Assembly (NCBI GenBank): GCA_021234155.1
Contig: JAJEKV010000156.1
Location: 898,230 to 962,229 of the forward strand
Source of the DNA: Isoetes taiwanensis
Lineage: Eukaryota; Streptophyta; Lycopodiopsida; Isoetales; Isoetaceae
DNA length: 64,000 bases
Direction of reading: 5' to 3'
Shown here: piece after piece, positions 24,190 to 36,079 of the stretch
Numbering within the stretch: the first letter of the stretch is position 1
How the letters are laid out: each line of letters opens with the position of its first letter
Position numbers and translations under genes: made by a program
Notes under the pieces: model-generated
The model's database searches: none
Told to the model about the DNA's origin: nothing
Seen by the model: the letters and a program-made list of their open reading frames with translations, nothing else

Positions 24190-24720
24190 TGTCTCTTATT
24201 GAGAAAAATAACACATGGAACCATTTATTTTTATAAACCACATCTATATATCAAGATTCTTCTTTATGAAAACAATACTCTAAAGCAACAGTCGGACAAA
24301 ATTCGATACATGGTTTTTTGGCGTTGTTTTTTTTACAAAACAACAGTTAAAAACAACATGTGGATTTTCAAGTTTTATTAAGAACCACATGCGGTTTTTT
24401 AGCGTTGTTTTTTTGCAAAACAACAGTTAAAAACAACATGTGGATCTTCATGTTTTATTATGAACCACATGTCTATTTCTTAAGAAAACAACACTTGAAA
24501 ATTACAGCTACATTTAAAAAACAACATATAGAAATACATGTAATTCCTACATGTAGACAATTTTGGCAAAAGTCTACGCGTAGACTTTTACAAAAAAAAC
24601 TACATGTATAAAAATTTTGCTAAAAACTACACGTCATTTCTAGCAAATCCGGACAAAAAACAACACGTAGTTTTTTGGTGTTGTTTTTTTGCAAAAAAGA
24701 CACTGAAAAACAACATGTGG
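24190..24720 (-). repeat. CACTA right subterminal repeats (AC-rich)
   Basis: Words such as aaaacaacatgtgga and aaaaaacaacac recur, including a 63-bp near-duplicate (gttaaaaacaacatgtgga at about 24345 and 24426). It ends at the terminus GGGGTGGTAGTG. Confidence 0.75.
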
Positions 24721-24742
24721 ACCCAGTTTTGGGGTGGTAGTG

Positions 24743-26575
24743 TTGGGCAGAGGATGGAGAAGTGCGGGCTCTCACGCAGGCAGGCTTCCGCCCCCGGCAT
24801 TCTACTATTGACCATATCTTCACTCTGCGAACACTCATAGAGGATAGCCTAATCGGCCTTGAGAATGCATCTTTGTTGCTTTGTGGATTTCGCAAAGGCT
24901 TTTGACCGCGATGCCTCGGGATAAGTTGTGGGATAGATTGAGGCGACTAGGGACCCCCAATGGACTTGCGAGAATGCTATATACTGAGACTATCTGAGGC
25001 TTGCTGCAGTCGCCTCTCACTTGTCGGGGAGCCCGTTGTTAGTAGCATTGGGGTGCGCCCGGGGGGCTGCCCTCTATCCCCACAGCTCTTCGGCTTGTAC
25101 ATTGACCAGCTAGAAGAATGGCTAGCTGAGCACGGGGAGGCGCTCGGTTGATGCACCACATAATCCGGCAACTCATATATCTTTGATGATGTTGACCTGC
25201 TTCATATACCCCGGGAGGACATGCAACACCACATGGATGCTTTGGACACTTTCTGCAGTGAGCTTCTCAAGTGGGCGGGCCCCAATGGTGCCGGTTCTCC
25301 GGACTCTTCAACGGGGCATTGCAAGAAGGCTTCCCCGCACTACCAAAGAGTTGTGCCCATATACAAAGCGAGGGGACCCCCACCGGCCCGCCAACTATCG
25401 TTACCATTATGGTCGGGCGTCTTTGCCAAGTTGCTTGCCTGGATTCTTGGCGGCGATTGACACTTTGGAGCCACGGATGCTTTGGACACTTTACGCCAAT
25501 TCAGCGACATGAGAGAACTTGGCCAAGACAAAGGGTGCCTTGGTCCCATCATCCGGCACCCACGCCTTCCCTCATTCACTTACCAGTAAGGGTAGTGGAG
25601 GTGGCTCGATCTTATAAGTATTTGGGCATTGAGTTTTCTACTACCACACACCGGGATGCATCCATCGTTTCTGGTCATCACTGCGGTTTGGAAAGCCCCG
25701 TATGCAATGCAAAACAAATCCAAGGTAGAGTTTGTATGCATGGGGTCACCAGGCACACTTGTTCGGGGCCTTGGTTGAACCGGTCCTCCTCTATGGGGGC
25801 GAAGTGTGGGGGCGGTGGGATATCCCTCACCACTTGGAACGATCTAGAGCGGTGCAGAAGGCCTTCTTGGCGGGCACTTGGGAGTGAAACCCACGGTCCC
25901 ATATCGAGATCTTGCTCCGGGGAGACATGCTTCCTTCCATTCTGAGGGTCTGCTTGGGAGCGTCACATTATTTACTTCCGGAAGGTGGTGGCTATGGATG
26001 AAGCCCGGCTGCCCAACCTTGCTTTGGCGGTGGCGATGGGCCCTGGCGACTCAAAGCTTCTTTGGAAAGACAAGCAAGCCCGGTGGTTCTCGCTATGGAA
26101 TGTGCGAGCACCGCAGATGTGGACCGGTGCATACACCGAAGGAATGTCTTTGCCTTGAAGCGGTACTTGGATGCTTGCTTCATGGCCAAGCTTTGGGATG
26201 CAGAGGCCCCGTCACATGTCAAGGTGGCAAATTATCGACCCGGCGAGTTAATCCCATGCTCATGAGGGGCCCACACCACTACACGTACACCCATCTACCC
26301 ATGAAAAAGCGCGGTGATTGCTTCCATTACGATGCAGTGCACACCACCTCGCATTGAGGCGAGGAGATGGATTCGGGGGCAGCGTGAGGGGCGAGTCTGT
26401 CAATCTTTGTCAACAAAGCCCGTTGAGGATGAAATTCCGTCCTCCGGGCTTTGTCCGTCACGAGCATATCCGGGCTCGGTATGCTTTCGGTTATTTGTGC
26501 CCCATCGAGGCCTTGCATGAGCTCGCGAGCCACGGCCTCTGTAGGCTTGTTGGGATCGTTACCTCAAGGAGGTAA
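24743..26575 (+). pseudogene. LINE ORF2, reverse transcriptase palm, thumb and C terminus
   Basis: In shifting frames: SRRQASAPGILLLTISSLCE for the usual QAGFRPxxSTIDHIFxLR (about 24775), then FRKAFDR (about 24890). The template-grip motif GVRPGCPLSPQLFGLYIDQL is at about 25050, a degraded FDDVDLL for the catalytic YxDD (about 25180), and SYKYLGIEFS (about 25612) follows. VQKAFLAGTW comes at about 25855. Order and motifs fit a LINE RT. A 240-bp segment copied from 17.9-18.1 kb sits inside the palm (25253-25492). Several stops make it non-functional. Confidence 0.85.
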
Positions 26576-26639
26576 TGGATACGCGGACTCAGTTATGCCC
26601 CCCTGTCCGACATTAACCTTAGCTGTACTTGTGATTATG

Positions 26640-26822
26640 TATATAACTGTGCAGTATGTCAGCATCCTTATTGCTACTAAGGTTTTCCCCCCGAAAACCC
26701 TTCGGGGCGGGGGTTTTTTAATCCTGGTAGTAATACGCCTGCTGCTCTCTCTTTGTACTTGGGTCCCATAGGCCAGTTGGTCTCCATGGACGATAAAATC
26801 ATATTCTATTCTATTCTATTCT
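26640..26822 (+). other. LINE 3' end: hairpin and attct tail
   Basis: A GC hairpin (ccccgaaaaccc ttc ggggcgggg region, about 26689-26716) precedes the 3' terminus, which ends in attctattctattct repeats (26802-26822) instead of poly(A). Copia sequence resumes directly afterwards. Confidence 0.75.
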
Positions 26823-27600
26823 TCTTATCTGATTTTCTGCACATGCTTTATACAATTTAAAAGGCTCAAGAGCATCACTTTTCTTGACTAGAAAATAGAC
26901 AATTGTTTTCTGGCTAAAATCGTCACTAAATGTGATGAAATAAACTGCCTTACCAAAGTGTGTAGACACCTTTGTTGATTCACAAAGATCTGGATGGACA
27001 AGCTCTAGTACTCGCTTAGCTATACTGCCTACACTGGCAAATGATCTACGGGGGTGCTTACCAAGGATGCATGCTTCACAAAGATCCAGGTCTGCTTTCA
27101 TGGCTATCTTCATACCATCAACTATGTTCTTATGCTGCAATAATTTCAAAGCTTGAACATTAGCATGACCACATCTTTTATGCCAAAATAGCACTTTCTC
27201 CTTTTCTTTACCTGATACAACGAGGGCCTGATTTGGATCAGAAACTTCTAGCTCATACAGATTACCATCTCGTGAGCCTCTAGCCACTATATCTCCTTCA
27301 ATCCGTGCATTTTTCAAGAAAAGAACTTGCTGATCATCAAAGAAAACTTGCAGACCAGCATCTGCTGCACATGCAGCTAACAAAAGATTTTTGCACAGTT
27401 CAGAGACATGTAAAGCTTCTAGAAGCATTGTACCTTCCCCATTCAATAGCATGAAATGGTATTCCCACCTCCTTGCACCTGGATTTCATTATGATTTTCC
27501 AATTGGACCAGACTTCCGTCATTTTGATAACTTGAGAATAGATCCCTATCCTTCAACATCACTAACGTGCATGCAGAATCCACTGTGTAAACCTTCTTTC
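26823..27600 (-). pseudogene. Copia protease remnant, GAG-pre-integrase and integrase first half
   Basis: On the minus strand, VDSACTLVMLKDRDLFSSY (about 27580) resembles the Copia aspartic protease active site with A for the usual G. A stop follows, then a long open frame from 27452. It contains FWHKRCGHANVQALKLL and CEACILGKHPRRSF (the H-x-C-C zinc-binding GAG-pre-integrase/integrase N terminus). VYFITFSDDFSQKTIVYFL (first catalytic Asp region) comes next, then FKLYKACAENQ. The gene is cut by the LINE at about 26822 and resumes at 14299. Upstream gag and LTR are not recognisable. Confidence 0.88.
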
Positions 27601-27714
27601 TGGCAGCAGTACGTTCTGCTTACCTTCGGAACTCCTCGCCTCCCCCTCTTTTATATGATGCAAGGCCAATCCAGAAACTTCTGGAATAGCGGGCTTATGC
27701 TCCAGTGTCTATAG

Positions 27715-28200
27715 CCTGAAACTTCAACAAACTTCTAGAGACACCACTATATGTCAACACATGAAAGGTTTAATCTCCACCCTTATATTTTAGAGGTCTA
27801 CATGTGGACAATGTACGATCTTTATAGTTTGTCGATGAGACGGACGCAATAGCCAGGTCAAACTATGGGATGTGAACCCTATTAATTGCCCTTTCCAAAA
27901 GATATAGACCTTATTGGCCATACCATAGACTACCATTGATCTCATACATGAGCATTCAAGTTCCTTCAAAAGATCTGTACCCTCAAATTCGGTGTGCAAC
28001 GCCCTTGAAGGGAAAAAAAGAGGGTGTTGAAGTTCTTATAGCTTGTGTCAACTCCAAATAATAGGAAAACAGAATCTGTGCTACTAGATAACTCTTATGC
28101 ATGTTACTAACACGTGGAAGCTTGTGCAGGCTGTTTGATAGCTGGCAAGAAGCTAAAATTGTAGGAATTGTTGTAGGGTAGAATAGGCAAGCCTACTAAG
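27715..28200. other. No gene recognised
   Basis: A 70-codon minus frame at 27790-27999 has no family resemblance. The region could hold decayed Copia gag, but no motif is visible. Confidence 0.4.
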
Positions 28201-28204
28201 AAGA

Positions 28205-28735
28205 TAAAAGATAAATTTTACGTCATGCCACATTGGCAGCATCCGATTGAAGATGCCGCACCCACTACACTAGTATTAGCATCTGATTGGACATGCCACA
28301 TTGGCAAAATTTGATTGGACATATGATGCACACAAAATACTAAATTTGCATCTGATTGTTCATGCCACATTAACAACATCTGATTGAACTTACGATGCAC
28401 GTACACCACATCAACATTAGCATCCAATTGGAAATGCCATATTGGCAGCATCTGAAACTTATGACACACACATTCCACACCAACATTAATATCTGATTGG
28501 ATATGCCACATTGGCAGCATGCGGTTGGACATATGATGCACACACCACATCAACATTAGCATCCGATTGGACATGCCACATTCACAGCATTCAATTGAAC
28601 ATACAAAGCATGCATCACACCAACATTAGCATCCGATTGGTCATGCCACATTGGCATTATTCCATGGAACTTATAATGCACACACCACACCAACGTTAGC
28701 ATCCGATACATATGATGCACAAACCATATCACCCA
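28205..28735. repeat. Satellite array, about 70-bp unit
   Basis: The phrase caacattagcatccgattgg and variants recur near 28268, 28410, 28483, 28553, 28623 and 28693. The spacing is about 70 bp. Each unit also has atgccacattggcagcat and atgatgcacacac. The first unit, ttttacgtcatgccac.ttggcagcatcc, resembles 10385-10450 and 29575-29600, tying it to the repeats near the CACTA ends. Confidence 0.85.
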
Positions 28736-29329
28736 AATCAACTTGTATTGATTGTCACTTTAGGTAGCCTCGAGCCAAAACATATATATTCTATGACTAC
28801 TGTATTACCATTAGACATAACTCCATAAGTTGTGCAAGCATAGAGGGTGCAAGATTTTCACGCGGCATGCATTCGTGGACGTGAAAAATCTATCTATCTA
28901 TTATAGTAACACCACTAGAGAAATCTAGTTATAAGAATTAATAGGTAGATAACTTTGTAAGTGGATATCTTTCTTTCTTATTTCTTGGGAACATCCACAA
29001 AAATATATGAGAATTGAATTGAATGACTTTTATGATCTCGAAGAAGAAGAAACTAAATTTCACACGGATACTAAACATTTTATGAGAGAAATTTTACAAG
29101 GGTCTTGAATACAATCTATGGCTTCAAAGTGTGCTACATTAGTTCCTAGAGGAACTGTTAAATACGTGTGAAAAAGGATGTGGCTGTCGTCTCTAATAAA
29201 AATCTCCTAAGAGATACTAGACCTCTAATCGCATCTTATATTTGCTTCCACTAAAAAGAATAAGGAACATATACATGTACACACACGGTACAAAACTATA
29301 CATTGCAAGATGTGTCTTTGAGACATGTG
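28736..29329. other. No gene recognised
   Basis: AT-rich sequence without supportable features. Confidence 0.4.
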
Positions 29330-30235
29330 GCTCTAAAATTTCATTCTAATTCTTGAGGACATAATATGTGAAAGAGGGAGTGGCTCTCATGCAAAAAATC
29401 TTGAGGAGAAAGTACGCCTCATGTTCTCATCGTTGACACGACTAAAAATTGCCCACAAAGAAGGAGACATGTTTTTAGTTGATGTATTTTTAGTTTGTCA
29501 ATACCTACGTGCTAGGATATCATAAACATGATATATATTTGAGGTCACGCCTGAAGATAGATAATAGATAGTATTTACGTCATACCACATGGCAATAGTT
29601 AGGGTACATAAAGAGTAGTTAGAGCACATCTAAGCCGTTTCAGCAGCTGATTTTGCACATCAGGTAAGCTAGTGATGGAAAACCATAGGTATTAATGTAG
29701 AAAAGAGCAAGAAATCATGCAACCACAAGATTTGCACAAACATCGCCAATTGATCAAGTTGAGAGACCATGAGTGATCGAAGACCTTTCAACCATAAAAG
29801 AGTATAGAGCTCTAAAATTTCATCCCAATTTTTGGGGACATAATATGTGAGAAAAGGAAGTGGTTGTCATGAAATGAATCTTGAGGAGAAACTACGCCTC
29901 AAATTCAACTTTGACATGGCTAAAAATCTCCCACAAAGAAGGAGGCATGTTTTTGGGATGATAGGGTTTTAGTTTGTTATTATCTATGTGCTGGGATGTG
30001 AGGAACGTGATGATATATTTGAGGCCAGGCTGTAAGGAGTAGTTAGAGAGCAGATATAAGATGTTTCAGCAGCACCTTTTGTACAGGAGATAAGGTATAG
30101 AGATGGAGAGCCATAGGTATTAATGTAGGAGAGTGCAAGGAACCATGCCACCACAAGATTTGAACCAACAGGGCCAATCAATCAAGTTGAGAGAGACCAG
30201 AATCATCGAAGACCTTTCAACCATATAAGGGTAAG
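29330..30235. repeat. Diverged tandem duplication, unit about 470 bp
   Basis: Copy 1 (about 29330-29810) and copy 2 (about 29811-30235) share ordered blocks. These are ctctaaaatttcat.c.aatt, cataatatgtga, tcttgaggagaaa.tacgcctca, and cccacaaagaaggag. They continue with gagtagttagag, gtttcagcagc, ataggtattaatgtag and gaagacctttcaaccata. It lies 0.55 kb before the GLDP start, so it could overlap upstream control sequence; no evidence of function. Confidence 0.8.
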
Positions 30236-30784
30236 GCAAAGACATGCAAACTGTGGGTAGAGATATATCCTCCAAGCAATAAGAATGGATGAGGCAAGAC
30301 TATTATCTGGCTAAAATTGGAAGATGATAAATTTGAAAATACTTCAAACCTCACGCACACTTGGGCCCCTTGCAGCAACTACATTTCTTAAAAACCAACT
30401 TGCGCATCATTTAGAATAAAAAAAAGTGCGTAATGTTAATAAACTGCTATTACCGTAATGTGAATATTCTTAAAATCGACATTTAGCTATTTAAAACTGT
30501 ACACGAAGCAATATGCGTCTTTTGTGCACCCTTCACGCCCGTCAAATGACTGCCACGTATAATCCACGTAGGACCAAATTTGACACGTCATGCCCACGTA
30601 AGCCGTTTGTAGCCTCCCATATGCGCTTCACAAGAAGAAGAACCTCGGCTGGTTTTATTCATTCCAATCCAGGATTGGATCCACGGATCAGCCTGCGCCC
30701 GGATTCCAAACGAGGGCGCATTGATCCGGTGCTGCGAATTTTTGTATCAGATCTGGAATCTGGTCTTTTTTGCGGTTCAAATCC

Positions 30785-33700
30785 ATGGAGCGGGCAGTAG
30801 TTTCTGTTGCCAGATCCATAGCTCGCCGTTTGCAGCAGCAGCGGAGGGCATGTCGTCGTATTCATTCTTTTTCCAAAGCAAGCTCTGCCTCTTATCGCCA
30901 GGTAACGGATTCGGCTATGGTGCCCCCTTCTTTGTCTTCTATTAGAGGCATTAGCCCGCTTTTATTACCCTGGGGAGCAAGAAGCATTTCCGTTGAGGCC
31001 CTTAAGCCCACTGATACATTTGCTAGAAGGCATAATAGTGCTAGCCCTGAAGAGCAGAAAATAATGGCAGAGTTCTGTGGATTTTCTAGTATTGATGATC
31101 TTGTAGAAGCCACAGTTCCTAAAGCAATAAAACGGCCGCCAATGGTTCTGAACAAATTCAATGAAGGGCTTACTGAGACCCAGATGGTGGAGCATATGAA
31201 GAGCCTGGCCGCCAAGAATAAGCTGCTTAAATCCTACATTGGAATGGGATATTATAATACCATTGTTCCTCCGGTCATATTACGTAATATAATGGAGAAT
31301 CCAGGATGGTATACTCAGTATACTCCTTATCAAGCTGAAATTGCACAAGGCCGACTTGAGTCTCTTCTTAATTATCAAACTATGATAGCAGATCTTACAG
31401 CTTTGCCCATGTCTAATGCTTCACTCTTAGATGAAGGAACAGCTGCAGCAGAGGCTATGTCTATGTGCTTTAATATTGCAAGAAGCAAGAAGCCAAAATT
31501 TCTAATCGCCAGCAGCTGCCATCCACAGACAATTGATATCTGCGTTACTCGGGCAGATGGGTTTGGGATCAAAGTTACGGTGGGAGATCCCAAGGATTTT
31601 GATTACAGCGGAAATGATGTTTGTGGAATATTAGTGCAGTATCCAGGTACTGATGGGCAGGTTGTGGATTACTCAGATGTAATTGCCAATGCCCATAAAC
31701 ATGGTGCGAAGGTGGTGATGGCAACGGATCTGTTGGCCCTTACGGTTTTGAGACCTCCTGGTGAATTGGGGGCAGATATGGCTGTGGGTTCTGCACAGAG
31801 GTTTGGAGTCCCAATGGGATATGGAGGACCACATGCAGCTTTTCTCGCCACGTCTCAAGATTACAAAAGGCTCATGCCGGGCCGCATAATTGGAATAAGT
31901 ATCGATTCGGCAGGAAAGCCTGCTTTGCGTATGGCTATGCAGACTCGAGAACAACATATTCGACGTGACAAAGCAACGAGCAACATCTGCACTGCTCAGG
32001 TACGGATATCCTCATGCGTTTTGTACTAGTATCCGTACGATATCTGTAATTTGGTGTAATTCTATGTGCAGGCTTTGTTAGCAAACATGGCAGCCATGTA
32101 TGCAGTATACCACGGCCCAGATGGATTAAAAGCCATAGCAGATCGTGTACATGGTTTAGCGGCTGTCTTTGCTGCTGGCATTGGAAACCTTGGGGGTTAC
32201 CAGGTTGCTCATGAATCCTTCTTCGACACTGTTAAGGTTGTGACTGCTAAGGGAGGGGCCCAAAAGATAATAGATGCTGCCGTGAAGCAGGGAGTAAACC
32301 TGCGCTTATTTGACTCAGATTCGGTGAGTTGCCTAATCATCTAGACCATTATTAGCAGACCTCACACCTGATGACATAGAAAATGGTCAAGTGCCATTCC
32401 AAGCAACAGTTAGATCTCAGGCGTATCAACTGTTGCTACACTTTATTTTTCTTTTTAATAGTGCAAGAGAAGAGCTGTGGATTTCCATTATAATGTTGGG
32501 ATCAATATCCATTTTATGCAGATCACGGTTGCTATGGATGAAACAACTACTTTGGAAGATGTTAATCAATTGCTGACAATCTTTGCACTTGGAAAGCCGG
32601 TATACAATGTTTATTCTTGTGCCTATGCAATTTTTTGTCTTTGGTAGCGGATACTGAGTTCTTGCACCATAATGTGCAGGTCAAGTCTACAGTGGAATCT
32701 TTTGCAGAAAGCATCGAGCCTTCACTTCCTAAATCTTTGATTCGTCAGAGCAGCTATCTTGCCCATCCTATCTTCAATATGTAAGTTACTTTGGATTAAT
32801 ATCTCTAGTTTGTAATCCTAGAATTATGAAAAGCACGAGTGATGGGTTTCTCAATTCTTCCATGCAGGTACCATTCAGAGCATGAGTTGCTTCGCTATAT
32901 TCACAGGCTGCAGGCCAGAGATTTATCTCTCGTTCATAGTATGATTCCCTTAGGCTCTTGCACGATGAAGCTCAATGCCACCGTAGAAATGATGCCTGTT
33001 ACGTGGCCTGAGTTTGCCAACCTCCATCCTTTCACTCCAGTTAGTCAGACTGCTGGATATCAGGTATCGTGCAGATTATGTCAGGATATTTTTGCCTGTT
33101 GTCTCTGAAGAGATGCTAAACTCATAATTATTGCAGGAGATGTTCAAGGACTTGGGTGAACTCCTTTGTGAGATCACAGGATTTGATTCTATTTCCTTAC
33201 AACCAAACGCTGGTGCTGCAGGAGAATATGCCGGGTTAATGGTCATTCGCGCATATCATCATGTATGCTCAATCATTTAATTGACTAGATAGTTGGTTTG
33301 GATTAATTGACTAGATAGTTTGTTTGGATTATGATAATGATTTCCTGACAGGCACGAGGAGATAAACACAGGGATGTTTGCATCATTCCAGTCTCAGCAC
33401 ATGGTACTAATCCTGCCAGTGCTGCTATGTGTGGAATGAAAATTGTAGCTGTTGGCACAGATGCCAAGGGAAATGTAGATGTAGAAGCACTGAAACATGC
33501 TGCCGAGACTCACAAAGATAACCTTGCAGCTCTTATGGTACTTATTTGTTTACATTGAAAGACATCAACTTGTTTTTGGAATTTTAACAATTTCGTATTT
33601 GCTCATGTGATTAGGTAACATATCCTTCAACACATGGTGTCTATGAAGATGGTATAGACGAAATTTGTAACATCATTCACAAGTATGGTGGACAAGTGTA

Positions 33701-35200
33701 CATGGATGGAGCAAACATGAATGCACAAGTATTGCCACAACCTTCTTTTGTGTTACTTACATTATCTCTCTGGGGTCTGATTTTATTTACATGCAATTCA
33801 TATGGATGAACTCCATCAACCTGATGTCGCATGTTTATTTTAACCAACGACATTTCATTGTGGCAGGTTGGCTTGACTAGCCCAGGACAAATTGGTGCAG
33901 ATGTTTGCCACTTGAATTTGCACAAGACATTTTGTATTCCTCATGGAGGCGGTGGTCCTGGAATGGGTCCAATTGGAGTGAAGAAGCACCTAGCGCCTTT
34001 TCTGCCATCCCATCCTGTGGTATGTCACTTCTCGAAGCCAGGCATTGTTGAGAGACAAGAATTTTGACAGATTTTGAATTTTGAGATTCGTTTGGCTAAT
34101 TATTTGGAATTATTAGGTTCCTATGACGGGCATACCAGCACCAGAAGAAGTGCATCCACTTGGATCCATCTCTGCTGCTCCTTGGGGATCAGCCCTTATC
34201 TTGCCAATATCATATACGTATATTGCCATGATGGGATCAGCAGGCCTCACAGCTGCTTCAAAGCTTGCCATTTTGAATGCCAACTACATGGCAAAGCGCC
34301 TAGAGGTATGCTTATATATTGTTTCATAAGAAACAGAGTGTTTTTCATTTCTCACATTTGGAAACTTGATGTCAGAATCATTACCATGTTCTTTTCCGCG
34401 GTGTGAATGGCACATGTGCTCATGAGTTTATCATTGATCTGAGAGGATTCAAGGTTAGTATAATTTGCAAATGCATTCTTGACACCTAGCCGCAAACAAT
34501 AGTCAATAAAATTCTTATTTAATGAGGAAGGTTTTCTTGATGTTTACAGACAACAGCTGGTATTGAAGCTGAAGATGTGGCAAAACGACTTATTGACTAT
34601 GGTTTCCATGCTCCTACAATGTCTTGGCCTGTTCCAGGCACTTTGATGATTGAGCCTACAGAAAGTGAAAGCAAGGTGCATTTCTGCCACTGAACATCCC
34701 TGTCTACATTTGCTCTGTGAAAACAATTTCTTTCTTCGTTTCAGGCTGAACTAGACCGCTTCTGTGATGCCATGATCTCAATAAGAGGAGAGATACGTGA
34801 AATAGAGGACGGCATTGCAAACCGTGATGTTAATCTTTTGAAGGTGATTCAAGTATAAAATCAATATATAAATTCTCATTCCTTTGCTGATGCTTGCTAT
34901 CCATGATTCAGGGTGCTCCACATCCTGCTTCCATTGTATTGGCGGACAAATGGGAGAGACCTTACTCTCGTGAGACTGCTGCTTTCCCTGCATCTTGGGT
35001 GCAGGCTTCGAAGTTCTGGCCTTCAACAGGTACTAAGATATTGGACATACAAGTTTTCTTTAGATCTCCAATCAAGTTTCCTGTACTTATGTATTTAACA
35101 TGCTTCAGGGCGTGTGGACAATGTGTATGGTGACCGAAACCTTGTCTGCACACTTCCGCCAGCAGATGTTCCAGTCGAAGAGCGGGTTGCTGCTGCTTAA
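30785..35200 (+). CDS. GLDP: Glycine decarboxylase P-protein, mitochondrial (15 exons, 1040 aa)
   Basis: P-protein is the PLP enzyme (glycine dehydrogenase, decarboxylating) of the mitochondrial glycine cleavage complex. It decarboxylates glycine and passes the aminomethyl group to H-protein, which is essential for photorespiration. Exons, all GT-AG: 30785-31999, 32072-32323, 32522-32599, 32680-32780, 32868-33063, 33137-33262, 33352-33537, 33615-33728, 33867-34019, 34117-34305, 34376-34453, 34550-34675, 34745-34843, 34912-35029, 35109-35200. Joined they give 3123 nt with no break, close to the roughly 1037 aa plant enzyme. The start [11 protein letters not shown] opens an Arg/Ser-rich transit peptide. 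[17 protein letters not shown] carries the PLP lysine (residue 776). Introns are only 68-198 bp. An upstream in-frame ATG at 30770 adds five residues and is less likely. No promoter element was recognised. Confidence 0.97.
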
Positions 35201-35583
35201 TTCCTTCAATTGCCATGTAGTAAGCTTTTCTTCATGATCACCTCAAACAATAGGGTGTTTTAACGAGGAAAAGGTTTGATGGCTATGTGCTGTACATATC
35301 TTTCAAGAATTTCTGCAGCTGCTCGCTGCTGGCTCCTAAGACAGTGTAACATACGCATTCTTATGTACTGGATCATCAAAGTCCACCAGAGCTTGTTTAT
35401 GTCAATTTAAAATAGAAAATTTGCTGTTCCCTCGCAACTCCATATTGATGATCTCTTGAAGTCATTGTCAGAATAATTTCTTTTTAGGGGCACATCAATT
35501 ATATTTTTTTTATCCACATGGCACCCTTTCAATAAAATAAGACTCGTGAGAAATGTTATTTAAAGGCAAGCACAAACTATATA
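35201..35583 (+). other. GLDP 3' flank / likely 3' UTR
   Basis: Non-coding sequence between the GLDP stop and the MULE. An aataaa-like signal (aataaaataaga, about 35531) lies about 330 bp after the stop and could direct polyadenylation; this is inference. The MULE target duplication aactatata occupies 35575-35583. Confidence 0.45.
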
Positions 35584-35699
35584 GGGAAAAACTACCAAAT
35601 GCCCTTAAGTTTTAGACTATTTTGCAAGATGCCCTTAAGTTTTCATTATTTCATGAAATGCCCCTAAGGGGCGTATACGTATCTAGGATTGTTTTTCAT

Positions 35700-35845
35700 C
35701 TTCAACAGGATGCCCTTATGTTTTATCAGAATTTATAAAATGCCCTTAAGTTTTCTCAAAATTTATGAAATGCCCTTAAGTTTTATCAAAATTTATGAAA
35801 TGCCCTTAAGTTTTATGAGAATTTATGAAATGCCCTTTCCATGTA
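35700..35845. repeat. 34-bp tandem repeats inside the MULE left end
   Basis: About four units of atgcccttaagttttatca followed by (a/g)aatttatgaa extend the terminal repeat inward (35710-35840). Such internally repeated ends are seen in some MULEs. Confidence 0.8.
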
Positions 35846-36079
35846 AACGTAAACCTGTAAACCAGAAAACCGTAAACATAAACCAGAGCTTATGACATGC
35901 CCTTTCTGAACTACGAAATCCCCTTTAATCTCCCCTGTAATCTCTCCCGTAGAATTTGAATCTGAAAATGCAAAGATATTCATATAACATTGTAAAATTT
36001 GCACCTGAATTTGAATTTGAATAATGTTGATACAAAACAAATCAAAAGAACGAAACTTCTAAACAAATAAACATGTCCA

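Larger units (their letters stand above)
18123..24742. mobile_element. CACTA (EnSpm) element, 6620 bp, inserted in the LINE
   Basis: The left end is CACAACCACCCCACC (18123) and the right end is CACTACCACCCCA when inverted (24742), both followed inward by gggtccaca. The bases ttg flank it on both sides (18120-18122 and 24743-24745), the 3-bp duplication typical of CACTA elements. Removing the element restores the LINE reading ...DTLGQRMEK. Both ends have long GT/AC-rich subterminal regions. I see no transposase domain, so it is probably non-autonomous. The left terminus has decayed (CACAA for CACTA). Confidence 0.92.
14300..26822 (+). mobile_element. LINE retrotransposon, itself split by a CACTA element
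   Basis: The LINE runs 5' to 3' on the + strand from about 14300 (tandem 5' monomers) through an endonuclease region (about 16480-17560) and reverse transcriptase (17840-18122, resuming at 24743) to a 3' tail of attct repeats (26802-26822). Removing the CACTA insertion leaves about 5.9 kb, a normal LINE length. It is markedly GC-rich compared with its surroundings. Outside both ends lie the two halves of a Copia integrase gene, so the LINE inserted into Copia. Many stops and frameshifts show it is dead. Confidence 0.85.

Noticed and set aside
28205-28735. CRISPR-like regularly spaced repeats
   Set aside because: Spacers are themselves repeated and the context is plant; it is a satellite array.
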